Source of the DNA: Gaertneriomyces semiglobifer
Taxonomy: Eukaryota > Chytridiomycota > Chytridiomycetes > Spizellomycetales > Spizellomycetaceae
DNA length: 64,000 nt
NCBI GenBank assembly: GCA_025558075.1
Contig: JAHLKF010000028.1
Location: forward strand, 124,001 to 188,000
Direction: 5' to 3'
The position numbers were made by a program, and so were the translations under genes. The notes under the pieces were generated by a model that saw only the letters and a list, made by a program, of their open reading frames with translations, had not been told where the DNA came from and searched no databases. Below are positions 1-13,300 of this stretch, one piece after another (the first letter of the stretch is position 1; each line of letters starts with the position of its first letter).

Positions 1-545
1 AGCAAGGCCTTCATCGCGTACAATAGCACGCATAGTATTCAGGAACGAGCGTTGATCTTCTCGTGACGATGTTTGTTGACGAGTGGCAATAACTGCAACA
101 GGCAAAGTGCAAACCTGACTCATAGCACCAGCAACCGCACCCAGAAACAGTTCCATGGCAGTGTGAATATGTCCGCCTTTTGCTCTCTTCAAATAAATCC
201 CTCGGATCCAGCCGTAAAAGTAAAAGTAGGAGAAAGAGCTTGCGACCGTTCCGAGAAGCCCCGCGCCCAAACCGGCGTACAATCCATTGATACCTTCCGT
301 TCTTACGATTTTCAAGAAGGCATCCAGCGCATTATCATAATGTCGTTGAGGGTTCAAGCTCTTCAATTCTTTTGTCTGCACTTGTAACCGAGTCTTTATG
401 CTAAGGTCAATCGAGTGAGTTGAAGCTCACTGAGAACGCTACGCGAAACGGCAACTTACACGTCAAGAGGAAATATGGCAGTGTTGGCGGACAGAGCACC
501 CAAGGCGCCAGCAGTCGCATTTCCGAACGGCGTCAGTTTGGACAT
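1..545 (-). CDS. Mitochondrial carrier family protein, probably peroxisomal adenine-nucleotide type (partial)
   Basis: N-terminal part of an SLC25-type solute carrier, cut by the left edge of the window. Exons on the minus strand are 545-460 and 400-1 (open at the edge); intron 459-401 has GTAAGT...TTAG ends and the phase closes (GT|C). The protein starts MSKLTPFGNATAGALGAL and has the first carrier signature FPLDVIKTRLQ, then the first-repeat segment EGINGLYAGLGAGL. The second repeat begins before the edge with LPVAVIATRQQT. The family exchanges nucleotides or metabolites across organelle membranes. The GALSANTAIFPLD helix and the PVAVIATRQQ variant of the second signature resemble the peroxisomal ANT1/PMP34 branch more than the mitochondrial ADP/ATP carrier. 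That subfamily call is inferred; membership of the carrier family is clear. It is divergent from the DNA-PKcs gene. Confidence 0.85.
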
Positions 546-1383
546 ATCGTGAATATCTTTGAGATGAGGATGCGATGGGTAGCAATGAGAAAGGGAACGC
601 TATACAGAGAAGTGGCAAATGCAACGTCGCAGATGGGTTCAGCGGAAGGGGGAGGAGATGCCGATGTCCGTTGGCCTTCTTATAGCACTGCTTGCTCCAC
701 GGGAAAGCAGACGACCGCGCGAGCGTCTGTAAAGAACTAGAAAGGCTGAAAGTGAAAGGGCTGCGAAGATCAGCAGGAGGGGCGGGTGGAGGTGAGTTGG
801 AAGGAACAATAAATGGCAGACAAGTCGGTCGTGTGAGCCCAATCCAAACTGCTCGTCAATTCAGTCGCAGATGCCCAGCGTTGATGAATATGAAAATCTC
901 TCACTGAAAGGAAAGAGCCGGGTTCGGGTTTCACAGATTCGACTCACTCGAATTTACCCGATGATGATGTAATATTGCGCGTGACCGTGACTGGGAGAAT
1001 TCGGGTGGCGGAGTTTTGTGCGGGGGGCCTGTGGGCTTTCAACTCTTTTGTCTCTTGACTCTGGTGTCTCTTGGCGAATGCCGGCCAGGGCTTTGTTTTT
1101 TGGGGGCGCACCTTGTTCCTGTCAACAAATGCTCCACAATAAAGCGGCGACCATAACGCTCACGCGACACAACGTCACACAAAGGTGACAAATCGCAAGC
1201 AACGGCAGCACGGCATTTCAAATTCCACCAAAGGATGCAACACCCGGCATTTGCGGAGCGTACGCGCGGACATGAGTCAAGTGTGTCCGCCGAAACCCTA
1301 CTTCTAGCGTGGCGATCCCAAGGGATTTGCCACTTCGCGCAACGCTCGCAAAAGTTAGATCTGGCTCGTCGCGGCGAAAAAAT
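546..1383. other. Intergenic region between divergent carrier and DNA-PKcs genes
   Basis: No supported gene. The open frames here (for example minus 1404-1039) show no family resemblance and overlap the first PRKDC exon. The stretch must hold the promoters of both flanking genes; I see no clear TATA element. Confidence 0.5.
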
Positions 1384-4300
1384 ATGGACCGCCTGAGGGA
1401 ACATCTTACAGAGCTTCTGGACGTCCTACGAGATGGGAACGGCAGTAGAGCCAGAGCTCTGGCGGAAGACCTCGCCACAGATACTACAGAGTTGGAAGAG
1501 AAAGACTATTGTATGTTCACGGTGCCGCGGGGGTTTTCACAAGCACTCTGGGCGACTTTATTGATTTGCGTAAACAGCCTTTGCCGTTTCGCTTTTGCTA
1601 GATAGCGAGAATGGTCTCATTCGCTTTTTCAGGCTTACAAAGGGTAACAAGGAGTTTTCGGAAGCCAATCAGGTTCTACTGCAAGCACTGTCGCGGTTCA
1701 TTTTTCAAATACCAGCTGCTGTAAAACCATACGCGGTCGATCTTAAGGTTTGAGTCTACAAGTGGCTGTTCAGTTCAGCACGGATTCTGGAATAACACGC
1801 CTGGCTCGACTAGAACGTCTGCCAGAATTTCTTTGATGCGCCGAAAGAGTCATCACGGACAAAAGACGCTTCCTTTAGCGTACTAGGCCCGCTACTAGAC
1901 CCATCATATGGCATTGCAGATCCACAAAAGCTTGAAGTCGGCAAAATTTACGAATTGTGCGGTAGCCAGTTTAGCGTTTTATCCTTAAAGTAATACTGAA
2001 CCAGCCGCACCATCAGATATTACAGCAGATATGTCGTAGGCCAAAGCAAGTTGACTGCGACCGGTGCGTTTCTTCTGGTTCTTGGCAGCCTTTGTTGCAG
2101 TTGGCTTACGCTTTTCTTTAGTGAAGGGATCGACGCTCCGGCTTTTAGCCCAAATTGGCCGCTATTATCCCACTTATGTAGAGCCAAATCAACTTTGCCA
2201 GCCATTTTTACGAGCTGTGTTGAACACTATCAGCTCACTATTCACCTCAAAGAGCCCGGATTTACCCCACGTGGATGGCGCACTCAAGGCGTTGGACGAT
2301 CTACTATTCACCTCAGACCCCACTGTCGTTAAAGAGTTTCGAAAAGACATCTCTAGAGTGTTCACAGATGTCCTGAGGTGTATTGAAAAGTTGAAGGATG
2401 TGACTAGATTTGCGATACCCATATGTAAGTTTCCAATACCTTGTGGCGGCTTTGACATACTCTAATGTGAACTGCTCATAGCTGCTATGCAGATTATAGT
2501 TGACCATGCCGACGTCTTTCAAAGTCATTTGCATGCGGAATACCCGAGGGTGTGGGCGGCTCTGAGGGGCGCCACACAGCACAACAATAACGATGTCCAA
2601 AAAGTGGGATATCGTGCTATGGATGAGTTTCTAAAGGCAGTCGCGCTTTATCTCACGAATGCTGACGACACATCGCCTCAAGCAGTCACCAAGTCCAAGC
2701 GGTGCTTCACGGTAAGTAAACATGTTCTGGTCAATACAGAGCCTGACTCTTACCATTACTCTACAGTTTCTCATAAATCAATTTGCAGCGATTCTTCGCG
2801 ATACCAATGCAATTTACAAAGACCGTTCACTGGCAGTGCGCGGATACGGTTTCTTTGCGGCACCCTGCAAACAGCTGGCTGACCATGATCAGTTGACATA
2901 TCTAGTAGAAGAACTTGTGAAATGGGCCGGGTTGCTTTTTGACAAGGACGACGACGGAAAGGAGCACTATGTGCATATTCCCAGTTTTTTGGAAGCTTAT
3001 GGATTCATGATTGATACGCTAGACGATGTTTCACCAGAACTCCTACATGCCATCGGTAAAACACCTGGGTTCGCTCATACTGACTATTTCATACTCAACG
3101 ATGCGCCTTGTAGAATCTCTTACCACCTTTCTTCTCTCGTCATTTTCAACTATGAATCGTAACTATCGCGCGCTGTGCGTCCGGTCGTTCCGGTCACTTC
3201 TTTTGAGCCTGTACCGAAAGAATGCCGCTCGAGTTTACTGGTCTCGCATAGCGTATCGCGCGATTATTGTGACCTGCACACAAGTGCTCGGACAGGAGGA
3301 TAGTTCTGATTTGCTTGCTGGTGGTGTCGGAGGGTTGCGGGTCGTGTTTGAAGATTGGATGACATTTTGGAACGGTCTTTGGTTGAAGAACGGATATCAT
3401 AAGGACCACAAAGCGAAACCAGAGGCCCCGCCCAAGAACACTGACGGGATGGATGTTGATGAGAATGGAGGGGAAATGCACGAAGCTGTCGAGACAAAGG
3501 CAGAGGATGCGATGGATGTCGACGGTGGTTTAGATGAAGTAAACGAAGCCGATGAGTTCAATCGAATGGTGTATGACGAGATTATCACTGCCATGATGCG
3601 TTTACCCAGACATTTGAACCTGAGTTTGGTAGATGCTGAGTCCTATACCTCTACCGACCAAACTAAGTCAACCACCAGCGAGGACAAGGACACTGCTACC
3701 TCGATGACCACAAACATTGGACACCTGCGCGCCGCCAACGTGACTGATTTTACTGTTCTGCATTCGTTTGTAAAGTTCTGTCAAATGTTTTTGCCCAATG
3801 TTCAGACGCAGTTGTTTCACAAGTGGGTTTTTGTTGCGGGAGATGCGTGGGTAACCTTGAGTTTACGACACCCGCTTGTGAGCGCATTTTACAATCTGTT
3901 TGGATTGGTACTGGAGCTGGTTGGAAAATTAAGGTGGTTCAAGGACGTTGTTGGTAAAGAACGGAGTGGTGTTTGCCAGGTTAGTGTGGAGGTTTTCTTG
4001 CTCAGTTCTATACCAGCCTGCTCAACGCAATGCTGCTTAGGGAACGGAGGAAGATATCCGTCCGGAGGCAACAGAACTGCAGCGACGGACGTTCCATCTG
4101 TTTACCTCTCATCTACGACATCTTCTCGTCATCTTTCCACAATTTAAAGATGATCTTCTTGCATCTCTCCTCTCGGTCGTTCTCTCTGCCCCCGTCGTGC
4201 TGCTTAACCTGGATGACTGCGTTTCAGCAGTGAGAACCGCCTTAAGAATGGGTCTGTCGTATCCCCCCATGGCTCAGCTGGCTATTGAAAGTTTGGAGAG

Positions 4301-7300
4301 ATGGGCAAGGGATTGCAAACAAGACGTGCTTAAGCCAGTTTGGACGGGCGTGTTACCCGGTGTGGGCGAGTATCTCGTTGGTGATAGTGCAGAGGGTGAT
4401 GACGATACCAAACCTGATGGCGACAAGTTTGGGGCTATCCAGGTGCGGAAGGGTCAATTTCGAATGAGAAATTTGAGGCGACGCCGGATTCAACCTACTG
4501 ACGAGGAATTGAACACGCAATTGAAGGCTATCCGATTGCGGATTCTGCCTTTGCTTGGGTCCATTGGAGGTGCTTATCGATACTTGTTGGAGGGGGATCA
4601 TAAAGAGGAACAGCTACTTGCGTGGGACCCGGAAAAGAAAGTGTGGTTTGATATACCGTTCAAAGAAACCACCTGCCGAGTTTATCTCGACGATATGCTA
4701 CCCCGCATTGTCGAACTTGCGGAACGCTCGCCAGATCGCAAAACGAAAGTTGCCGGAGGGGAACTCCTACATGCGTTGGTACTGCTGATGATCGGGCGTT
4801 CAGCCAAATCGCTCACGAATGTTGGCAGAACCAACGATCGCGAGTCACCGTTTCATCGACTCTATTATCGAATTTTCCCAGCGCTCCTGCGTCTCGCGGT
4901 TGATGTGGACCGTGTTACGCGAGAACTTTACCGCCCATTAGTGATGCAAACAATCCATTGGCTCACGAAAAACTCCAAAGCCGAGAATCCAGAAACCATG
5001 GCGATGTTGAATGCCTGCTTGGACGCGGTCGTTACGGGAAAAGGAAGCTTGAGGGAAATTGGCGCGGATGGAGTAGCGGAGTTCTTGAAATGGAGTTTAA
5101 AGCATTCTGGTGCTAAAGATGACGGTGCCATCAATGCTAAGAGTTTGCTGAAACGGATTAACCATATGAGCTTGCATTCGAGCTCTGAGAAGAGGCTGGG
5201 CGCTTCATTGGTATTTAATAGGATCTATCGCATTGTGCGGTGAGTTCTTGATGCTGTGTTGTTTCTCGGCTCTGCGGATGAGCTGACGTGCATGTTCTAG
5301 TGAGGAGGAACCATTAGTCTCTCAGGAGGCTTTCCTTATTACGTGTCATCTGCTACAATCCCTTCGCATGGCCGAAGCGGACAATCCGGCGACAGGAACA
5401 CAGAAGGAGGCATCCGCCGCTGTTAAGCATCTGGTCAAAATCATCAAAACACGTTCCGACTTGTTCACAAAGCACGATAAGAAGAGAAAGATACCGGAAG
5501 GAATGCAAGGCGACGACTTGAAAGCTTTTGTCGCGTGGGTATTTGGGGAGTGTGGCAGAACCGAGAGAGCTTATGCCAGGTGTTGCATAGAAGTATTTAT
5601 GGAGCTTTGCCCGACTGTGCAGGGTAAGAGTCGGGTGCCGACTGGTCTTTCTATGAGCTGCTAATTAAATAGCTTCCCTTGCAGAGCCGAAGGAGTGGCT
5701 TGCTGGCCAACCACCAGGTTATGTGGTCCGAGTTTTCGAACGAGGCGGCCTTTCAGTACCGCGCAGGGAGTCCTTTGAATCTCGGCGGGCCGGCACCTGG
5801 GTTCATCAGCTGAATGCTGCTCTCGATGGTTATTCATTTCTGGTCGATGCGGGGTTGATGGATCCCGTGAATATTATTCAGCAAAGGGAGTCGAAGCTCA
5901 TGCCGGCACTGGTGTATTTTGTTGAAATGTATGGCCATGCTTACTTTGATGACCTTGATCCTGCCACGAGGTTCAAAGTTAGTACCCTCCGAAGCTACAC
6001 CGTTCTGAGGGTATTGAATTTCTTGGAGAGTGTACTTCGGAAAGGTGGCGACAGGATGGCGGATGTTTTGGATACCAACGGCGTAATGGGACCGAATTTT
6101 GTTAAACTGCTGGCGAAGTGCGTCTTTAAGCCAGTAGAAGTTGGTTTTTTGACTGAGGATGAGGAAGTCAAGCGGCAGCTCCCGGTTGTTCTAGAGACTT
6201 TCTTGAAAATTCTCACCAGATATATCACGGCAAAAAAGCGTCAACTTTTGTGCACCGCGCTTTATGACCTGTATTCTGCACCGGATGTTCGGCTTGAAGG
6301 CAAGAGCCTGGTGGATTCTGCGGTGATATTGGGCTTATGGCAGACTGCCAGAGGGCTGGGTGAGGTGCATCGCGCGGGTCTGCTACATGAAATGATGGGA
6401 GATAATGCCGACCGGTTCTACGATGAACTGTACGACACGGTTAAGCAAGCTTGGTCCTTCGATGATCCCATGGTGATTAACGTTGTAGGAGAACTTTTGA
6501 TCATTTGCTTGGCTCAATCCAGAACGCGTGAGAAGTGCCTGGCCGATTTATTAGGGTTGGGAGAAGGCGAAGCATTGCAGGATGATGCAGTGGTATTTTA
6601 TCAGCGATTTTCTCTGTTTTTGGATCCGCTTGTGATGGAGCAATTTGATGTTTTTGCCGATGGGATGCGTCGGTATCCGGAACGTAGAATTGTTGAAGAC
6701 ATCCTCATGTCGACGCTAGACCACATTGCTGTCCAGCGTATCAGCGATCGACGACTGGCAAGGGCTCGCGTTGAGCGCATACTGAAGAATGGAGAGTTTT
6801 TTGCCAACTTTGCTGATGTCAATATTGCTGCAAAGAATTTCGAACGAGTAGTCCGGGTATGGAAGAAGGTCATGCAATTGGATGGCAAGATTGTGCAAAG
6901 CATGCGTGGGACTAAGGCTCATACCGCCTTCTCCGAGACTTTCCTGACCTTATTAGGATCAGATAGCTTTGACGTGATACTGGAGACCCTTGACATGTTG
7001 CCGATATTTTTGAGGGAACCTGATCTCTCGTCTCGGGTGGAAGCCGCCTTGAGCAAAATTGTTGCCAACAAGTTTCCGCTCTTTCCGACCGAGTTGATTG
7101 AAGGTACTGCACGCTGGAGGAGTTACTGTGCTGCTATGAAAGCCCTCCTCAGTTCGATGGAAATCAGCGACGGTATTGTCTTACCGAGGGTGTTGATTCC
7201 TCATATTTGCAGAGAGAAAAATCACATGTTCGCTCCGGAGTTCAAGCAGAGCATTGCTGTGGCAGCTCGCAGACTCTCCTCCAAAGAACTTAACAGTTTG

Positions 7301-10300
7301 GCTGAGGAATTATTCCGTCACTTTCTGGATATGCCTTTACCGGTGGACCTTCGCTGCAATATCGTTAGTTACATGCTTGTGCCCGTTTTAGGTGCTGCAC
7401 CCGTCGCGAAGGTTGCCCCCGTTTTTGCTCAGGAAGTGACTCGTATTATGACCTCTATCACCGCACCCCTGACATCGGGTGATGGCATCGTCCAACAGCT
7501 TGAAGAGGTCACTATGTGTTACGAATTGATGAAAATCTGTTATGCTCGGTTGTCGCTGCAGGATATACATAAACCAGGAGGAAGAGTATTTGACGCGTTC
7601 GCCAACAGCCAACCTGGGAAGGAACTGACGAAAGTACTCATCAAAGCGGCCAATGACTCCAAAGCGATCGTTTCTCCCGACTACGAAGTTGGATTGCGCT
7701 TTCATCAAGCCGCGTTGAATCTTCTGGTGACGATTTTGACCGCAACACAAGCAGATCCTGAAAAACTGGCAAAGTTTTCTCAGGCGTTTGTGTTTGCTCC
7801 GCCTAAGAAAGGTGCCAGAGACCCGTGGCTCGATATTGTGAATGCAAAGGTATGATACTGGAGCGTACAATTTCAATCTGTACTTGCTAATTTGTTTGGT
7901 GAAGGACGATTTGCGTGCTCTTTATTCATTGAACCCAGATGCGGCCGACCCATTCAAACGTGCGCCAAACGCACCCGCTGCCGAGTTGCAATCGACCAGA
8001 AGTGATGTTGAATACTTATCGTCACAATATCTTGCAGGCAGCAGTCTCAGTCAAACTTTCGAGCAGTCTTTGGCGGCGACTCTAGCGAATGACTTGGTGG
8101 ATGATGGTGAAATATCTGAAAAGGACGTCCAGCACATGCAAGAAAACGTCGTGGTAGTGGAAGAATACCGTGTGTTCAATCATAATCCTTGTATGCAGGC
8201 TCTTGTAGGGGTGATCGACAAGCTCACCCCGGCGAATCCACCAATTGCCACTCAGCCTATGCCACAATGGATGCAGGAGCTCAACAAGAAAATGGTCGAT
8301 TCCGAGTCAACGTTGAGCCTCAGGTTATTCATTGCGGGGCTGATCGTAAACAGGCCCAATGTTTTCGCACCCTACGCAAGTGAATGGTGGGTTCACATTG
8401 CAAGACTCATCGAGGAACACAGCGTATATGCGGGAGAAATCAATATAATTGTACAAGAGCTATGTTTGGTCCTGATACGCTGGGGAAATTCAGAAGATGA
8501 GGCCACTAGGCCGAAGTTTGTACCAGAGAATTCGTTTGCCTCAAAAGAGGTTATTCGGACATTATTAAGCTCGCTTGCTATGAGCGCTGGAAAAGCTGAA
8601 AGCATGCCACATGTGAACAACAACCTGAGAATTATACGAGCAATTGTAGAGATGTGGGCGCCATTGGTCGTTCCACCTACGGTTAGTTCACTGTGTCGTG
8701 TTTTCCGCCAAGAGGTTGCTAAGGTTTTGTTTAGAGAGCCATATGCAACTATGTCACCATGGAAGGCAACGCCACTGAGAGGATCAAGCCTTTAACCGGC
8801 ATTTTCCTGGTATCCATCATGGTAGCCAATGGGGTACAACCGTACAACGCTCACGGATGGGGAACCGATTCAGTGGCAGTGTCTCCGGCAAGCTTTTGCG
8901 AGTCTTTTGCACACCTCCTTTCCCACGCTAAGAAAGAGGTATACGCCGCTTGTGCTGAAGCCCTAGGGCGGTGGATAGCCTTCTGTGAAAGCCAGAAGAG
9001 CGACATGATGGACAATCTTTTGGACAATGTTGCTGCCAGGGTATGTCACCAGTCAATGCGCTTTTGAGTGTTGAAGAATGATACCGATACCATCCTAAAT
9101 AGTTGCGGACATGGAATATGGTGGAGGGCAAGCCTGGTGAACAGGATAGACTGATAATGATACTCAACCGCATTAGCGTCGGTCATCCGAGGATTGTGGC
9201 AGATTACGCAACCAAGTTGTTGTTTGTCCTTCCGCGGTTGCATGGTACGATGAAGGCGCGGTGTCTTGAAGCACTTGCCAGTGTGCCAGACACGCCCGAT
9301 CTTTTCGGACACCTAAGGGGACACGGCATGCTCGAGATCCTTCAACATCGCAATGACCAAACGCAGACGTACATGTTGGTCATCTTACTGAACATGGCGT
9401 CATCTTTGAACGAGAAAGACATCGCCCACTTCTTGCCCACAGCAATGCGGATTTTCCCATCGCACTCTTCTGAGAAGTGTCGCACAGCGTTCTACACAAT
9501 GATGATGAAGCTCAACAGTGCCCACGGTAGGAACGTGGTGTCTGCCGCCTTGCGGAGAAGTTTGAAATTGGGTGTGCTTCAAGGACTGGCTGATTCTTCG
9601 GATGAAATTCGCGACGGCGTGATTAAGTACCTTATGCGAGAAGAAGATCTAAGTAAGAAGGATATATTTTCCAGGACTAGTACAATTCTAGGGTGAGATA
9701 TTGCTTTTGGACTTGTTGTCTTGGCTGATGCGTCTACTCATGCGGTGCACCCTTGCAGTCCTTTCTATGACCCAGAAGTAGAAGCCTCTTATCTGGGTTA
9801 TAGCACCCATTTCCTGCTGGAAGCCACGAAGGACTCACCCGGTTATCACACAACGCTTTTCGAAAGTGGTCTTCCGGACGCCCAGTTTATTGATGTGTCC
9901 ATTGATACGAGTGCTTCACTTGCACGAGCCATGGTACCACTCTTTGCATCAACCCAAGCTTCAGGCGAACAAGCGGTCGGGTTTCAAACCGGGTTTGTTC
10001 GAGCTACACAGGACATGCAATGGACCCCAACCCAGGATGTTGATGTCGCCTCTGCCCGAAGTTTGTTTTCCTTTTCTCAGTCAGAGATATCCGCTTCCTT
10101 GGGAACCGGACCAACCCCAATGGACGTCACTGCAGTTGGGACTGGAGCAACTTCGTCTCGTCCTCAACGCCCCAATGTTCCATCTTTGAGGCGCCATGAT
10201 GTTCGCCGTAACGCTGCCTACTTTGCCAGTCAGACGGAGCGTCAGCGGCGTGCAATGGCGAGGACACAAGTGTTGCAGAAAGAAGCTCGTTCTAGGCAGG

Positions 10301-13300
10301 TGACTTTGGCCCGTAAATATCGGGCAGGTGAATTGGTAAGTGGCCCATTAAGGAAATGTCATGATATGGATAGCGAGTTACTGACCACTGTTTCGCAGCC
10401 GGATATTCAGATTGAGCATCGCGAAATTATTGATCCTATGCAAACCCTGGCACAACTAGATGCGGAGATTGCCAAAATGCTGTTCAGCAAACTAATTGGA
10501 TCTGTATACCAGAGCGTGGATGAATTTGCCGGCTTGGAAGAGTCAGAGAAGACCACTTTCAAAAAGGACACTGAAGATCAGCTACAGCAGATATTGCGGA
10601 CATCTACCTATTTTATTCCCCCAGTCATCTCCGCCGTCCTGCGCTGCCTGTACGAAATTCCCAAACCCAACGTAGATATTGCAGTACTTGCCCACGCAAG
10701 CGAGGTCAGCGCGAACAGCGAAGTTGGCATCGCCCTCCTGGAGAAATTGATTGATTCCAGGAGAACAGCGCCCTTGTTGAGACGCCGGGGGACAAACAAA
10801 GCCAACGTCCCGGTTGCGGCAGTTTCCACGTGGATCCAATTAGCTGGCCTCTATAAACTGGTCGCTAAGCAGGAGACGTATGGTAGCATTTATGAATCGC
10901 ACGTGTCTGGGTCGGACGTAGTCAAGCGTGCTGTAGCTGCAGAGTCCCAAGGGAGTTACGAGCACGCTTTGATCTTCTACAATGACGCGCTAGCCATGGA
11001 AGTGGGTGCATTGGAAGATTATGAGATTACGATATGCGAGCAAGGCCAGGTGGAATGTCTTGCAAGGCTGGGGAAATGGGACTACTTGATGGATATTTTG
11101 ATGACAGACTTTGGGGAAGATACATCAATGATGTGGGAAAGCAACCGGAAGGATGCACTGCTGTCACTATTCATCAGGACATTCTTGCGGCTCCGACATG
11201 GTTATAAGCAAGGCGAAATGGTCGTCGACTGGACAGAAGACGAGCCAAACCCTTTGCTCAGCTTCGTAGAAGACGCCATGAAGGACCCCGTTAAGCGAGG
11301 CTACATTGAGTCTCGATTTGCCAAGGAGCTTGCAATGCTCCAAATATGTAGGGGTAATGGCAGTGGAGCGAACCATTACGTTCAGCAAGCTCAACAGCAA
11401 TTGCTAGTCGAGTTTTCGACCTTGCATCCTCTTGCTCAGAATGCCCGCCTCCGGAAATTATCCAATCTTCAAATCCTTCACGAGATCTCCTCCTTTGTTC
11501 AGATTGCCCAGAACGTGAGGGATTCGTCTGAAACGTGGAAGGTGATGCCTCTGATTAATCGATGGCGAGAGACGTACCCGTCCGCCTCACTCGATGGCGT
11601 CGAGTCCTGGGATGATTTGATCACCCTTCGAGACATTCTACGTGAGAATATGGCCTCGCTGGTTCCGCAATTGTCCATTATAGATTTCGAGGACATCTTG
11701 GAAGATGGGCGGCGTTTTGACTACATTACTATGGCTAAAGTTGCACGAAAACAACGAGTGCCGACGGTTGCGGATAGCTGGTTGATGAAATATCCTGCCA
11801 CCACAGGCTTTGACCCACGGCTTGAGTATGCTATCATCAAACTCACGATCGAGAGAATGGAGCAGTCTTCGGACACCATGGCCGCCACGATGGCAAGTTC
11901 ACTCATATCAGCGTTTTCATATCACGCGAAGAAGCTTGCCCCACTGAATGCTGCAGTTCGCGCCAAATTCCTTGCGTTAGAAGGAAGGTTGTATTACAAA
12001 ATGGCGGATTTTCTACTGCTTGAACCGGAAGACCCATCCATTGTGAACGAACTGGCTTCCAGTAAGTATATTCGCAAGGCTGCCATCGCTAACAACCTAC
12101 ACCCTCCCACGGATAAGGCGTCTTTGATGCGCTTTGTGCTCACGCGAGGGCTTGATTGTCTGCGAACTGCATGCGAACTTGATCGGCGGCAAAAACAGAT
12201 GACAAGATTGGGGGCTTTCTGCAATCTGATTCTTTCTCGCGCCGAAGAGCGTAATATTGCTGAACTGGTGCGTTTAGAGCGTTAGCGTTGTGTTTCATCC
12301 TCTCTGTTGATAATGTTCCTTCATAGTCGTTTATCGATCCCCAAGAAATTGCCGCGATCATGATCCGAAATGTCTTGGAAGCCATGTCCGAAGGTTATCA
12401 ACCGGCCATAGAGTTCTATCCGCGCCTTTTGGAACTGGTTGAGACGTATAAGAGCGCTGTGGACACGTTCTTGGCAATGAGCGAAGACATCCCGTCCTGG
12501 ACCTTCCTGCGCTGGCTCCCGCAAATGACCGCATTGTTGGATAAAGATGTAGCCGATGTGGTGTACCCAACTTTACTCAGGGTGGCCAATGACTACCCGC
12601 GAGCATTGTACTATCCGCTCGCCATCAGCAGTGAGCAATACTCATTTTCATCGGATCCATCAGGCCTCAATCGCAGACAAAATGTGCAGAATTTGAAGGA
12701 CATGTTGAAGTCGCCTTTGTTGGAAACGTTGACCATTGAGCTGAAAAGGCTCACTGAACCGTTCCATGTTTTGAAGGATTGGGTAGAACGTGTGGATGAC
12801 CTATTAAGTAGGAACGCCTCCTCTCAAGAAATCCAGGCCGTATTTGACGAGATGGCCATGTACTGCATTGATCACAAGAATATGGGCAAGATAGGACGCG
12901 AGTTTTCGAAGCGTCATGGAGCCAACATTGTTAAGTACTGTGGGAAGGACGGCTCAAAGATCACGAGCAGCAAATGGAAAGAAATGAAGCTTTATTATTT
13001 GAAGACTGTTCAAGGAAAGGAGAAGATGCCTGCCGGAGTGATGCCATTGAAGGATTACTCTCCCTGGCTAGCCTCTTTTCACAATTTGGATCATGAAGAA
13101 CAATTGGAAATCCCCGGTCAATATGGGAGCTCTCCCGGGAAACCGCGGCCTGAGCGACACCCGATGATAGCCCGCTTTGATCCCATCGTACTTGTCATGA
13201 GCTCTATCCGACGACCGAAAAGGCTGATCATTTACGGGACTGATGAAGTCGCGTACAAATTTTTGGTGAAGGGCGGCGAGGATTTGAGGTTGGACCAGCG

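Noticed and set aside
3980..4040. Acceptor TTGCTCAG in DNA-PKcs intron 7
   Set aside because: It shifts the frame; the later TGCTTAG restores the family alignment and has a CTCAAC branch point before it.
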